Below, piece by piece: positions 7,729 through 15,735 of a stretch of DNA of 64,000 nucleotides. The notes beneath the pieces were generated by a model. That model made no database searches. It saw nothing but the letters and a program-made list of their open reading frames with translations, and was not told where the DNA came from. The stretch covers positions 1 to 64,000 of the forward strand of contig NZ_JAKTNR010000002.1 in NCBI RefSeq assembly GCF_022760855.1. Reading direction: 5' to 3'. The first letter of the stretch is position 1. Each line of letters opens with the position of its first letter. The position numbers and the translations under genes were made by a program. Source of the DNA: Thermus albus (GTDB lineage Bacteria > Deinococcota > Deinococci > Deinococcales > Thermaceae).

Positions 7729-8622
7729 CTAGTGTAGAGGAAGAGCCACGCCAAAGACGTTTTCCTCTCCCTCCCTATGGGCGTAAGCTTCCCCGCCTAG
7801 ACCCTGGGCGATCCGCCGCACCAGGTAAAGCCCTAAGCCTTGGCCTGCGCCCCCTTGGAACCCCCGGTGACGGGGGAGGAAGAGGGCCTCGTAATCGGGG
7901 AGCTCGGGCCCCTGGTCCCGGACTTCCACCCGCAAACGTCCCGCCGCCTCCCGGGAGAGGAGGCGGATGGGATCCCGGCCGTACTTGAGGGCGTTGTCCA
8001 AGAGGTTCAGGAGGATTTGGAAGAGGGCCTCGGGATCCGTGTGGACGGTATGGGGTAGGTGAACCTCCAGTTGCCTTCCCTCAAGCCTTTCCCGGAAAAG
8101 TTTCTGCAGGCGGGGCCAGAGCTCTTGCAGGACAAAGGTGCGCTTGGGGCCGGGTTGGGTTAGGGAGAGGTCCCGCACCAGCCGAGAAAGGCGGGCCACC
8201 TCGGCCTTGAGGAGGTCCAGCACCTCCTTCTCCTCCCGGGTTTTGGGGGTAAGGACCTCCAGGAGGGGCCCCATCCCCGCCAAAGGGGTGCGGAGCTCGT
8301 GGGCCAGGGCCTGGGTGGCTTCCTCTAGGGCCACGAGGCGCTCATGGAGCTCGGTCTCGTCCAGGAGGTAGAGCCGGCCCGGCAGGGCCTTAGCCCTCAG
8401 GGTGCGGCCCCGCACCTGGAGGGTGCGCTCCCCTCCGTGAAGGGCCAAGGCCTCGAGGCGGTGGTCCCGGAGGGCCAAGAGGAGGGGGCGGCCCACCACC
8501 CTTTCCCGTTTCACCTCCAAAAGCTCCGCCGCCTTGGGGTTCAGGTAGAGGACCTGCCTCCCTTGGTGGAGAACCAACCCCTCTAAAGCTTCCTCCCAGG
8601 CCTCGGTCAAAAGCTCCTTCAC
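7729..8622 (-). CDS. phoR: Sensor histidine kinase, PhoR-like, no membrane segment
   Basis: 297 aa from the GTG at 8622, which overlaps the regulator stop as GTGA. A PAS-like region at residues 1-95 is followed by the H-box ALAHELRTPL (His108), the N-box NLLDNALKYG and a C-terminal GLGLYLVRRIAQGLGG. No transmembrane segment is visible, unusual for PhoR, so it probably senses through PhoU or another cytoplasmic partner. The name is based on the neighbouring phoU and PhoB-type regulator. An in-frame extension upstream would overlap the regulator by a further 160 bp and is not needed. Confidence 0.85.
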   Translation of the reverse strand: MKELLTEAWEEALEGLVLHQGRQVLYLNPKAAELLEVKRERVVGRPLLLALRDHRLEALALHGGERTLQVRGRTLRAKALPGRLYLLDETELHERLVALEEATQALAHELRTPLAGMGPLLEVLTPKTREEKEVLDLLKAEVARLSRLVRDLSLTQPGPKRTFVLQELWPRLQKLFRERLEGRQLEVHLPHTVHTDPEALFQILLNLLDNALKYGRDPIRLLSREAAGRLRVEVRDQGPELPDYEALFLPRHRGFQGGAGQGLGLYLVRRIAQGLGGEAYAHREGEENVFGVALPLH

Positions 8623-9311
8623 CCTTCCCCCTCGGTCGGCCTTGTGGGTGTCTTGAAGCGGTACCCCATACCCCGCACGGTCTCCAGGAAACGGGGGGCC
8701 TTGGAGTCCTCCAAAAGCTTTTCCCGTAGCTGGAGCACGTGCTGGTCCACGGTCCGGGGGGTACCCAGGTAGTCGTGGCCCCATACCGCTTCCAGGAGCT
8801 CCTCCCGGGAGTAGACCCGGCCCGGGCGCTGGGCCAGGAAGGCCAAGAGTTCAAACTCCCGCCGGGTGAGGGGAAGGGGCTGGCCCTCGAGGCTGGCCTC
8901 TTTCCGCTCTAGGTCCAGGACCAAGGGCCCATGCTTGAGCACCTTCCGCTTGCCCGCGCGCCGCAGGAGGGCCTCGAGGCGGGCCAGAAGCTCCTCTGTG
9001 GCGAAGGGCTTCACCAGGTAGTCGTCGGCTCCGCGGGAAAGCCCTTCCACCCGGTCCCGTACCTCGGCCCGGGCGGTGAGCATCAGAACGGGCAGTTCGG
9101 GGAAGGGGCCTTGGCGCATCCGATCCAAAAGCTTTGTCCCGGGCTCGTCGGGAAGCATCCAGTCTAGGACCACGGCTTCCGCCTCCTCCAGAAGCCGCCA
9201 GGCCTCCCCCACGGTGGTGGCTTCCAGCACCCGGTGCCCGGCTTTTTCCAGGGCCAGCCTCACCCCTAGCCGTACCGCGGGCTCGTCCTCCACCAGAAGG
9301 ACCGTGGCCAT
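8619..9311 (-). CDS. phoB: OmpR/PhoB-family response regulator
   Basis: 230 aa. Receiver domain (acidic pocket VEDE, phosphoacceptor Asp50 in VVLDWMLP, Lys in YLVKPF), then an OmpR-type winged helix from about residue 130 with TRREFELLAFLAQRPGRV and VRGMGYRF. It is first in a three-gene operon with a PhoR-like kinase and phoU. TAGACT lies 6 bp upstream of the ATG, and a direct repeat resembling a Pho box lies just above that, suggesting autoregulation. Confidence 0.88.
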   Translation of the reverse strand: MATVLLVEDEPAVRLGVRLALEKAGHRVLEATTVGEAWRLLEEAEAVVLDWMLPDEPGTKLLDRMRQGPFPELPVLMLTARAEVRDRVEGLSRGADDYLVKPFATEELLARLEALLRRAGKRKVLKHGPLVLDLERKEASLEGQPLPLTRREFELLAFLAQRPGRVYSREELLEAVWGHDYLGTPRTVDQHVLQLREKLLEDSKAPRFLETVRGMGYRFKTPTRPTEGEG

Positions 9312-9317
9312 GCCTTC

Positions 9318-9350
9318 AGTCTAGCCCCCTCTTTGTCAGAGGAGGGTCAG
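9318..9350 (-). promoter_or_regulatory. phoB promoter with possible Pho box
   Basis: TAGACT (minus, 9323-9318) is 6 bp before the start codon. On the plus strand TTGTCAG (9333-9339) and GGGTCAG (9344-9350) form a direct repeat with an 11-bp period, the spacing of PhoB half-sites, in place of a normal -35. Confidence 0.4.
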
Positions 9351-9359
9351 GCCCCTTGC

Positions 9360-9389
9360 TTGACAGGCCTCCTGGCCCCGTGCTACCCT
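9360..9389 (+). promoter_or_regulatory. Promoter of tRNA-Val
   Basis: TTGACA (9360-9365), 18-bp spacer, TACCCT (9384-9389), 13 bp before the tRNA. The phoB promoter points the other way. Confidence 0.7.
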
Positions 9390-9402
9390 GCAAAAGGCTT
9401 AG

Positions 9403-9477
9403 GGGCGGCTAGCTCAGCGGAAGAGCGCTCGCCTCACACGCGAGAGGTCGTAGGTTCAAGTCCTACGCCGCCCACCA
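9403..9477 (+). tRNA. tRNA-Val (anticodon CAC)
   Basis: 75 bases including an encoded CCA. Acceptor GGGCGGC (9403-9409) pairs with GCCGCCC (9467-9473), discriminator A, then CCA. The anticodon stem CTCGC/GCGAG encloses the loop CTCACAC with anticodon CAC, reading GUG. The T arm has GGTTCAAGTCC. Confidence 0.96.
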
Positions 9478-9491
9478 CCATGGGAAGGGAA

Positions 9492-9518
9492 AAAACCCGG
9501 GGTCACACCCCGGGTTTT
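9492..9518 (+). terminator. tRNA-Val terminator
   Basis: A 12-bp perfect stem, AAAACCCGGGGT (9492-9503) against ACCCCGGGTTTT (9507-9518), with a 3-base loop and a T run inside the 3' arm. Confidence 0.92.
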
Positions 9519-9519
9519 C

Positions 9520-9654
9520 TGCTTTTCACCCTTGCGACTTGTTCAAGCCAGGCCAAAGACTCGTTGCCTGGCAAAGGGTTCCATGACAGGCTTCGCCGTA
9601 GGGTAGCCAGCGGACGCTAAACAAGACAGGGGCCCTGCTGGGCCCCTTCTTTTT
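9520..9654 (+). other. Unassigned structured intergenic stretch ending in a terminator
   Basis: No gene is recognised between the tRNA terminator and the malic enzyme. GCCAGGC (9547-9553) pairs with GCCTGGC (9566-9572). GGCT (from 9589) can pair with AGCC (near 9605). A strong terminator follows: GGGGCCC (9629-9635), loop TGCT, GGGCCCC (9640-9646), then TTCTTTTT. A second terminator with no gene before it suggests a short transcript of about 100 bases, possibly a small RNA. It does not match SRP, 6S, tmRNA or RNase P cores that I know. Confidence 0.45.
9629..9654 (+). terminator. Second terminator, upstream of malic enzyme
   Basis: Perfect 7-bp GC stem with a TGCT loop and a T-rich tail, oriented on the plus strand. 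Confidence 0.85.
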
Positions 9655-9681
9655 GCTCGGTTGGCTTTGGGGAAGATAGGG

Positions 9682-9710
9682 GGGTTAGAGTCGTCACGAC
9701 TCCACACCCT
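9682..9710. promoter_or_regulatory. Palindromic operator candidate upstream of malic enzyme
   Basis: GAGTCGT-C-ACGACTC (9688-9702) is a perfect 7-bp inverted repeat with a 1-base centre; weaker symmetry extends outward (GGGGTTA against CACACCC). It lies 42 bp before the malic enzyme ATG and may overlap the promoter. Confidence 0.5.
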
Positions 9711-9744
9711 AGCCTTGCCGCCTTGGCAGTGGAAGAATAGGGCT

Positions 9745-11475
9745 ATGCCGGTTAGCCGCTATTACGACGTCAAACGGGACGAACGGGGTGAGCGGTACCT
9801 GGAGCCCTATGTCTCCGGTTTTCTTCTCCTTAGGCTTCCCCTCCTCAACAAGGGTACGGCCTTCACCGAGGAGGAGCGAAGAGCCCTGGGCCTCGAGGGC
9901 CTCCTTCCTCCCCATGTGAACACCCTGGAGGAGCAAAAGGAGCGGGTCTACCGCCGCTACCGCCTTATCCAAAGCCCTTTGGAGAAGCACATCTACCTGC
10001 GCCACCTCCAGGACCGCAACGAGGTCCTCTTCTATGCCCTGTTGGTGGACCACCTGGAGGAGATGCTCCCCATCCTCTACACCCCCACGGTGGGGGAGGC
10101 GGTGCGGGAGTTTTCCCACATCTACCGGTATCCCCGGGGCTTTACCGCCAGCACCCGCAACATTGACCTCATAGACCAGGCCCTGGCCAACGTGCCCTTG
10201 GAGGAGGTCCGCCTCATCGTGGCCACGGACTCCTCGGCCATCCTGGGCATCGGGGACCAGGGATATGGGGGCATGGCCATCTCCATCGGAAAGCTCACCA
10301 TCTACACCGCCGCCGGGGGTGTGGGCCCGGATAAAACCCTTCCCGTGGAGCTGGACGTGGGCACGGACCGGGAGGACCTCCTCAAGGACCCCCTTTACCT
10401 GGGGGTGCGGCACAAGCGCCTAAGGGGGGAGGAGTACTACCGCTTCCTGGACCGCTTCGTGGAGGCGGTGCGCAAGCGCTACCCCAAGGCCCTCATCCAG
10501 TGGGAGGACTTCGCCAAGGAAGCGGCCTTCCACGTGCTGGAGCGCTACCGCAAGGTGGTGCCCTCCTTCAACGACGACATCCAAGGCACGGGGGCGGTGG
10601 CCCTGGCGGGGGTGCTCTCCGCCTGCCGCCTGAAGGGGGAGAAGCTTTCGGAGCAGACCATCGTCATCTACGGGGCTGGGGCCGGGGGGATTGGGGTGGC
10701 CTGGGCGTTGAAGGAGGGCCTAAAACGGGAAGGCCTTTCGGAGGAGGAGGCCCAAGCCCGGATCCTGGTTTTGGACTCCAAGGGGTTGCTCCTGGCAGGG
10801 CGCAGCATGGAGCCCTACAAGCAACCTTACGCGCAAAAGCCCGAGCGGGTTGCGGGGTGGGACTTTTCAGGCCCGTATCCGAACCTACTGGAAACGATCC
10901 GCAATGCTAGGGCCACCGTGCTCCTTGGGCTTTCCGGCCAAGGGGGGAGCTTCACCGAACCCGTGGTGCGGGCCATGCTGGAAAATACCCCAAGGCCTGT
11001 TATCTTCCCGCTTTCCAACCCCACTTCCGCCTCCGAAGCCCTGCCGGACGATCTCATCTACTGGACGGAAGGGAGGGCCTTGGTGGCGGCGGGGAGCCCC
11101 TTCCCCCCAGTGGGGTACATGGGGCGGACGATTCCCATTGGCCAAGGCAACAACGCCTTCATCTTCCCCGGCCTGGGGCTGGGGGCGGTATTGGCCCGGG
11201 CCCGGGAGGTGACGGACGGGATGGTTCTAGAGGCGGCTTACGCCCTTTACGACTACACGCAAAGCCATTTCCCCGAGCTCCTTTACCCCCCGGTGGCCCG
11301 CCTTAGGGAGGTGTCCCCTTATGTGGCGGCCCGGGTGATGCAGAAGGCCCTCGAGGAGGGCGTGGCGGAGGAGGAACGGGTGAAGGGGCTTTCCTTCAAG
11401 GGGCTTATGGAGTTCGTGCGCAGCCGCTTCTGGGAGCCCAAGTACCTCCCCTACCGCCCAGCCCCGGTAATCTAA
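9745..11475 (+). CDS. maeA: NAD-dependent malic enzyme (oxaloacetate-decarboxylating)
   Basis: 576 aa, the length of the large bacterial/eukaryotic-type malic enzyme (E. coli MaeA about 565). It converts malate to pyruvate and CO2 with NAD(P). Visible motifs are [10 protein letters not shown], the substrate/metal segment [16 protein letters not shown] and the dinucleotide-binding [11 protein letters not shown]. Start: ATG at 9745; upstream in-frame sequence runs through the palindromic site and lacks a better ribosome binding site. It is followed 4 bp later by nurA. The putative operator upstream suggests control by carbon source; the cofactor (NAD or NADP) is inferred from family. Confidence 0.92.
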   Translation: MPVSRYYDVKRDERGERYLEPYVSGFLLLRLPLLNKGTAFTEEERRALGLEGLLPPHVNTLEEQKERVYRRYRLIQSPLEKHIYLRHLQDRNEVLFYALLVDHLEEMLPILYTPTVGEAVREFSHIYRYPRGFTASTRNIDLIDQALANVPLEEVRLIVATDSSAILGIGDQGYGGMAISIGKLTIYTAAGGVGPDKTLPVELDVGTDREDLLKDPLYLGVRHKRLRGEEYYRFLDRFVEAVRKRYPKALIQWEDFAKEAAFHVLERYRKVVPSFNDDIQGTGAVALAGVLSACRLKGEKLSEQTIVIYGAGAGGIGVAWALKEGLKREGLSEEEAQARILVLDSKGLLLAGRSMEPYKQPYAQKPERVAGWDFSGPYPNLLETIRNARATVLLGLSGQGGSFTEPVVRAMLENTPRPVIFPLSNPTSASEALPDDLIYWTEGRALVAAGSPFPPVGYMGRTIPIGQGNNAFIFPGLGLGAVLARAREVTDGMVLEAAYALYDYTQSHFPELLYPPVARLREVSPYVAARVMQKALEEGVAEEERVKGLSFKGLMEFVRSRFWEPKYLPYRPAPVI

Positions 11476-11479
11476 GGCC

Positions 11480-12397
11480 ATGGCCTGGCGGCTCTACTCC
11501 TTAGAACCCCTTCGCACAGAGGCCTTGGCCGGGCCAGGCGAGGACCCGCCCAACCTCCAGGATTCAGGGGGGAGCTACCCCTTCCACCCTTTGGAGGAGC
11601 CTTGGGAGGCCAAGGGGGCCCCGCCCGTGCCCTGGCCAGAGCCCCTTTACTTCGTGGATGGGCGGGAGCGGGCCGAGGCCTTGATCTTCGACGGCCGGAG
11701 GCTGGTGCTCTTGGGGTGTGTGGCCGCCGGGGCGGTGGCGTTTGCGGGGGGGGGAATGCGCCTTTTGGAACCCCGGGTGCGCCGGGTGGGGGTGGGGCTT
11801 TGGGAACCCTTGGGCCTAGGGGAGTTGGTGTATGAGCCCTTGCCCCTGGAAGGGGGTGGGGAACCCCTTTCCCCCACGGCCTTGCAGGAGGGCTTGGCCA
11901 AGGCCCGGGCCCTCTTGGAAGAGGACCTGGCCAAAGGCCTTGAGGGGGGTCTCCTCATCGTGGATGGCCCGGTGCGCCTTAGGCGCCAGGGTCCGGTCCT
12001 GGGCTACATCAAAACCCACTGGGCCCGCTACCTCCCTGAGGACAAGGAGGCCCTCATCCCCACCCTAAGGCCCGGGGAGCGGACCCCCATGTTCCGCGTG
12101 CGCCGAGGAGGGCGGGAGCTGGCCAGCTGGTACCTGCGCCTGCCCCTTCCTCCCGAGGGGGTACGGCCTCCCGAAAGCGGCCTCCTGCGGGTGGAAACCC
12201 CCCTTTCTCCGGAGGCCAAGGGCCTGGCGGACCTCTCCCTAAGCCTCTTCCCGGCCCTGGCCTCCCATCCGGTTAAAGACCCCCGGGCCCCCCAGAACCT
12301 CTTGCCCGTGGGAAGCCTGGAACGGGAGCTATCCCGTAGGATGGGAAGCCGGGATCTGGTGGGCCGCATCCTGGCCCGGTATCTGGGAGGTGGATGA
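11480..12397 (+). CDS. nurA: NurA domain nuclease
   Basis: 305 aa. NurA is a 5'-3' single- and double-strand nuclease working with the HerA translocase in DNA end processing. The conserved acidic motifs are visible: YFVDGRERAEALI (near residue 57), LIVDGPVRLR (near 155), and the following GYIKTH. The gene overlaps herA by 4 bp (ATGA), which strongly supports the assignment. It begins 4 bp after the malic enzyme stop, so it may share that transcript despite the unrelated function. Confidence 0.85.
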   Translation: MAWRLYSLEPLRTEALAGPGEDPPNLQDSGGSYPFHPLEEPWEAKGAPPVPWPEPLYFVDGRERAEALIFDGRRLVLLGCVAAGAVAFAGGGMRLLEPRVRRVGVGLWEPLGLGELVYEPLPLEGGGEPLSPTALQEGLAKARALLEEDLAKGLEGGLLIVDGPVRLRRQGPVLGYIKTHWARYLPEDKEALIPTLRPGERTPMFRVRRGGRELASWYLRLPLPPEGVRPPESGLLRVETPLSPEAKGLADLSLSLFPALASHPVKDPRAPQNLLPVGSLERELSRRMGSRDLVGRILARYLGGG

Positions 12398-14148
12398 TGG
12401 GTGGGCCGGAAAACGGGCAACGGATCGGTGTGGTGCTGGGTCGGCGGGAGGCCACCCCCTTGGAGTTCTGGGTGGGGGTGGAAGGGGAAGGGCTTTTGCG
12501 CCTGGACGACCTGGTGGTGGTGGAGGGCTATCACCCCAAGGTGGGTAGGGTGCGCTACTTCGGCATGGTGGACCACGTGGCCAAGGCCCATGAGGGAGAA
12601 AGCTACGATACCGACACCTTCTTGGCGGTGGAGGGCAAGATCCCCGTGAGCCTGGCCTATGTGGCCCATGTGAGCGTGACCCGCATCGTGCCCGAGGAGT
12701 TTTTCCCCCCAGACCCAGGTTCTGCCGTCTACCTGGCCCAAGGGGAGGACCTGGAACTGGCCCTCTACTACGAGGCCATGAAAAACCAAAGGGGAAGCAC
12801 CAAGCTTCCCGCAGGGTTTCTGAAAAACGGGGAGGTGGCCTACCTCAACCTGGAGTTTTTGAACGGGGTTAAGGGGGGGCATGTCAACATCTCGGGGATC
12901 AGCGGGGTGGCGGCCAAGACCAGCTACGCCACCTTCCTCCTGAAGAGCCTCTTGGAAAGCGGGGTCCTGGAGGACGCCCACCAGGCCCGGGTCCTCCTTT
13001 TCAACGTGAAGGGGGAAGACCTCCTCTTCCTGGACAAGCCCAACCTGCGCCTTTCCCCGGAGGCCAGAAGGGATTACGAGAAGCTGGGCCTTGACCCGGG
13101 GCCCTTTAGGAGCGTGTACTTCCTGGCCCCGCCCAAGAAGGGGGGGGAGGGGATCCTTCCCAACGTGGAAACCCGGATGGAGGGGGTGAAGGCCTACTAC
13201 TGGGACCTGGTGCAGTTTGCCCAGAAGGGGCTTCTTCCCTTCCTCTTTGCCGACCGGGGGGGGATGAGCAACCTGGGCTACCTCATCGTCCACGTGACGG
13301 AAAAGCTGAGGCGGCTGGCGGAAGGGCAGAAGGGCCCCCACCTCCTGGTTTCGGACTGGCCCGGAGCGGAGCTTCCAGAGGAGATCACCTTTGACGACCT
13401 GGGCCGGGTGCGGTTGAAAAGCTTCGCCCAACTGGTGCAGTACCTGGAGTACAAGCTTCTGGGACCTGAGGGAGGGAAGGGGGAGGGGGACAGCACCTGG
13501 GTGGCCCGCCAGGCCCGGGGGACCCTCGAGGCCTTTGTGCGCCGCCTCCGCTCCAGCGTGGAGAACGTGGGCCACCTGATCCGGGGAGACCGCCCGGGCA
13601 ACCCCCCGGACCCCCTTTCGGGTAGCCATCAGGTGCACGTGGTGGACTTGGCCAAGCTCTCCCCCCAGGCCCAGATGTTCGTGGTGGGTAGCCTCCTCTC
13701 CGACCTCTTCGCCAAGAAGGAGCGGGGCCAGTACCGGGGGCGGGTCTTCGTGGTCTTGGATGAGCTCAACAAGTACGCTCCCCGGGACGAGGAAAGCCCC
13801 ATCAAGGACGTGCTCCTGGACATCGCCGAACGGGGCCGCTCCTTGGGGGTCATCCTCATCGGGGCGCAGCAGACGGCCAGCGAGGTGGAGCGGAGGGTGG
13901 TGGGCAACGCCGCCATCCGGGTGGTGGGCAGGCTGGATGCCGCCGAGGCCGAGCGGCCCGAGTACCGCTACCTCCCCACCTCCTTCCGCCAACGGGCCCT
14001 GATCCTGCCCCAAGGGGCGGTGATCCTGCACCAGCCGGAGATCCCTGTGCCCCTTCTCCTGCGCTTTCCCTTCCCCGCCTGGGCCACCAAGCGGGAGGAG
14101 GTCTTGGAGGACAACTCCGCCGAGGCCTTGCGCCGGGAATTCTTTTAG
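12394..14148 (+). CDS. herA: HerA-type DNA translocase (DUF87 ATPase)
   Basis: 584 aa. HerA proteins form hexameric ATP-driven translocases that feed DNA to NurA. An N-terminal beta-barrel (residues about 10-110) precedes the ATPase core. The P-loop is atypical: GISGVAAKTS at residues 168-177, where a standard motif would have GxxGxGKS, so the glycine before Lys is replaced by Ala-Ala. Walker B is VFVVLDELNKYAP, followed by the sensor IGAQQTASEV. ATG at 12394 or 12397. Downstream, gcvT starts 15 bp later. Confidence 0.87.
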   Translation: MMGGPENGQRIGVVLGRREATPLEFWVGVEGEGLLRLDDLVVVEGYHPKVGRVRYFGMVDHVAKAHEGESYDTDTFLAVEGKIPVSLAYVAHVSVTRIVPEEFFPPDPGSAVYLAQGEDLELALYYEAMKNQRGSTKLPAGFLKNGEVAYLNLEFLNGVKGGHVNISGISGVAAKTSYATFLLKSLLESGVLEDAHQARVLLFNVKGEDLLFLDKPNLRLSPEARRDYEKLGLDPGPFRSVYFLAPPKKGGEGILPNVETRMEGVKAYYWDLVQFAQKGLLPFLFADRGGMSNLGYLIVHVTEKLRRLAEGQKGPHLLVSDWPGAELPEEITFDDLGRVRLKSFAQLVQYLEYKLLGPEGGKGEGDSTWVARQARGTLEAFVRRLRSSVENVGHLIRGDRPGNPPDPLSGSHQVHVVDLAKLSPQAQMFVVGSLLSDLFAKKERGQYRGRVFVVLDELNKYAPRDEESPIKDVLLDIAERGRSLGVILIGAQQTASEVERRVVGNAAIRVVGRLDAAEAERPEYRYLPTSFRQRALILPQGAVILHQPEIPVPLLLRFPFPAWATKREEVLEDNSAEALRREFF

Positions 14149-14163
14149 TAGGATGGGCTTGCC

Positions 14164-15213
14164 ATGAAGCGGACACCCCTTTATGAAGCCCACCTGCGCC
14201 ACGGGGGGCGCATGGTGGAGTTTGCCGGCTATGCTCTGCCCTTGCAGTACACCTCCATCCTGGAGGAGCACCTTTCCGTGCGCCGGGAGGCGGGGCTTTT
14301 TGACGTGAGCCACATGGGGGAGTTTCTCATCCGGGGCCCTGGGGCCTTGGCCTTCCTCCAGTGGGCCACGGTGAACGATGCCTCCAAGCTTAGGGTGGGC
14401 CGGGCCCAGTACTCCATGCTTCCCAACGCCCGCGGGGGGGTGGTGGACGACATCTACCTGTACCGTCTGGCGGAGGAGGAGTACCTCATGGTGGTGAACG
14501 CCGCCAACATCGCCAAGGACTTTGCCCACCTGAAGGAGCTTGCCCGGGGCTTTGCCGTGGAGCTCACCGACGTCTCGGAGGAAACCGCCCTTCTGGCCCT
14601 CCAGGGGCCTAAGGCGGCCTCCCTCCTCCAGGGATTGACCGATGCCGACCTTTCGCAAAGGAAGAAGAACGACGTGTTCGCCGCTCGTGTGGCGGGCCGG
14701 CCCGCCCGCCTGGCCCGGACCGGGTACACCGGGGAGGATGGCTTTGAGCTGTTCCTGGCCCCGGGGGATGCCGAAGAGGTCTTTGAGGCCCTGTTGGCGG
14801 CGGGGGCCAAACCCGCAGGCCTAGGGGCCCGGGATACCCTGCGCTTGGAAGCCGGCTTTCCCCTTTACGGCCACGAGCTCACCGACGCCACCAACCCCCT
14901 GTGCACCCCCTGGGCCTGGGTGGTGAAGAGGGAGAAGGAGTACTACGGCAAGGAGGCGATGCTGGCCACGCCGTGCGCGGATAAGCTCATCGGCCTGGTG
15001 TTGGAGGTGGGGATTCCCCGGGAGGGGTATGGGGTGTACTCCGGTGACCGGGCGGTGGGCCGGGTGACCAGCGGGGGCTATTCTCCCCTATTGGAAAGGG
15101 GCATCGCCTTGGCCTATGTGGAGAAGGAGGCGGAGGGACCTTTTGTGGTGGAGGTCAGGGGACGGAAGGTTGGGGCTTCCCTTAGCCCTTTGCCCTTTGT
15201 ACCGCTAAAATAG
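14164..15213 (+). CDS. gcvT: Aminomethyltransferase (glycine cleavage T protein)
   Basis: 349 aa. It transfers the methylene group from aminomethylated GcvH to tetrahydrofolate, releasing ammonia. Recognised by HGGRMVEFAGYALPLQY at the start, FDVSHMGEF, and the GYTGEDGFELF segment. Ends with the usual C-terminal beta barrel. First of four consecutive glycine cleavage genes. Confidence 0.95.
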   Translation: MKRTPLYEAHLRHGGRMVEFAGYALPLQYTSILEEHLSVRREAGLFDVSHMGEFLIRGPGALAFLQWATVNDASKLRVGRAQYSMLPNARGGVVDDIYLYRLAEEEYLMVVNAANIAKDFAHLKELARGFAVELTDVSEETALLALQGPKAASLLQGLTDADLSQRKKNDVFAARVAGRPARLARTGYTGEDGFELFLAPGDAEEVFEALLAAGAKPAGLGARDTLRLEAGFPLYGHELTDATNPLCTPWAWVVKREKEYYGKEAMLATPCADKLIGLVLEVGIPREGYGVYSGDRAVGRVTSGGYSPLLERGIALAYVEKEAEGPFVVEVRGRKVGASLSPLPFVPLK

Positions 15214-15231
15214 CGGGGGTTAGGAGGCGCT

Positions 15232-15618
15232 ATGGACATACCCAAGGACCGCTTTTACACCAAGACCCACGAGTGGGCCCTGCCCGAAGGGGATACGGTT
15301 TTAGTGGGCATCACCGACTACGCCCAGGATGCCCTGGGGGACGTGGTCTACGTGGAGCTCCCCGAGGTGGGGCGCAGGGTGGAGAAGGGGGAGGCGGTGG
15401 CCGTGGTGGAGAGTGTGAAGACCGCCTCCGACATCTATGCCCCTGTGGCTGGGGAGGTGGTGGAGGTGAACGCCGCCTTGGAGAAGACCCCGGAGCTCAT
15501 CAACCAGGACCCCTACGGGGAGGGTTGGATCTTCCGCCTTCGCCCCCTGGACATGGGGCACCTGGACGACCTTCTGGATGCCGCTGGCTACCAGGAGGTC
15601 CTGGAAAGCGAGGCGTAG
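15232..15618 (+). CDS. gcvH: Glycine cleavage system H protein
   Basis: 128 aa lipoyl carrier. The lipoylation lysine lies in [14 protein letters not shown], and the hairpin after it (VAGEVVEVN) is intact. It shuttles the aminomethyl group from the P protein to the T protein. TTAGGAGG precedes the ATG. Confidence 0.97.
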   Translation: MDIPKDRFYTKTHEWALPEGDTVLVGITDYAQDALGDVVYVELPEVGRRVEKGEAVAVVESVKTASDIYAPVAGEVVEVNAALEKTPELINQDPYGEGWIFRLRPLDMGHLDDLLDAAGYQEVLESEA

Positions 15619-15735
15619 GGCGGCCGGTATGGCGGGCTTTGGGCTTTGGGGTGCCCGGATGTCCTTAGCCGGGCAGCGGAGCCCTTCTGTGGCCCCGGGT
15701 CAAATGGCCCGGGGGTTTTGTTTAAGGATGGACCT
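15619..15735 (+). terminator. Intra-operon hairpin between gcvH and gcvPA
   Basis: A 117-bp gap holds CCCCGGG (15693-15699), an 8-base loop and CCCGGGG (15708-15714), followed by GTTTTGTTT. It looks like a partial terminator that could lower gcvP expression relative to gcvTH. No ORF is seen in the gap. Confidence 0.55.

Noticed and set aside
9333-9620. 95-codon frame through tRNA-Val
   Set aside because: It runs through the tRNA and its terminator, so it is not a gene.
9688-9699. 12-base identity (GAGTCGTCACGA) with the mobile-element end at 47201-47212
   Set aside because: The rest of the right-end hairpin is missing at 9.7 kb and the sequence there is part of a palindrome; a chance 12-mer repeat is common in 64 kb.
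14149-14163. Glycine riboswitch before gcvT
   Set aside because: Only 15 bp separate herA and gcvT; there is no space for an aptamer and none is seen before nurA.
12028-14658. 876-codon open frame on the minus strand
   Set aside because: It is the shadow of nurA/herA/gcvT in a GC-rich genome: low-complexity His/Gly/Pro/Leu composition, no motifs, and three well-supported genes on the other strand.
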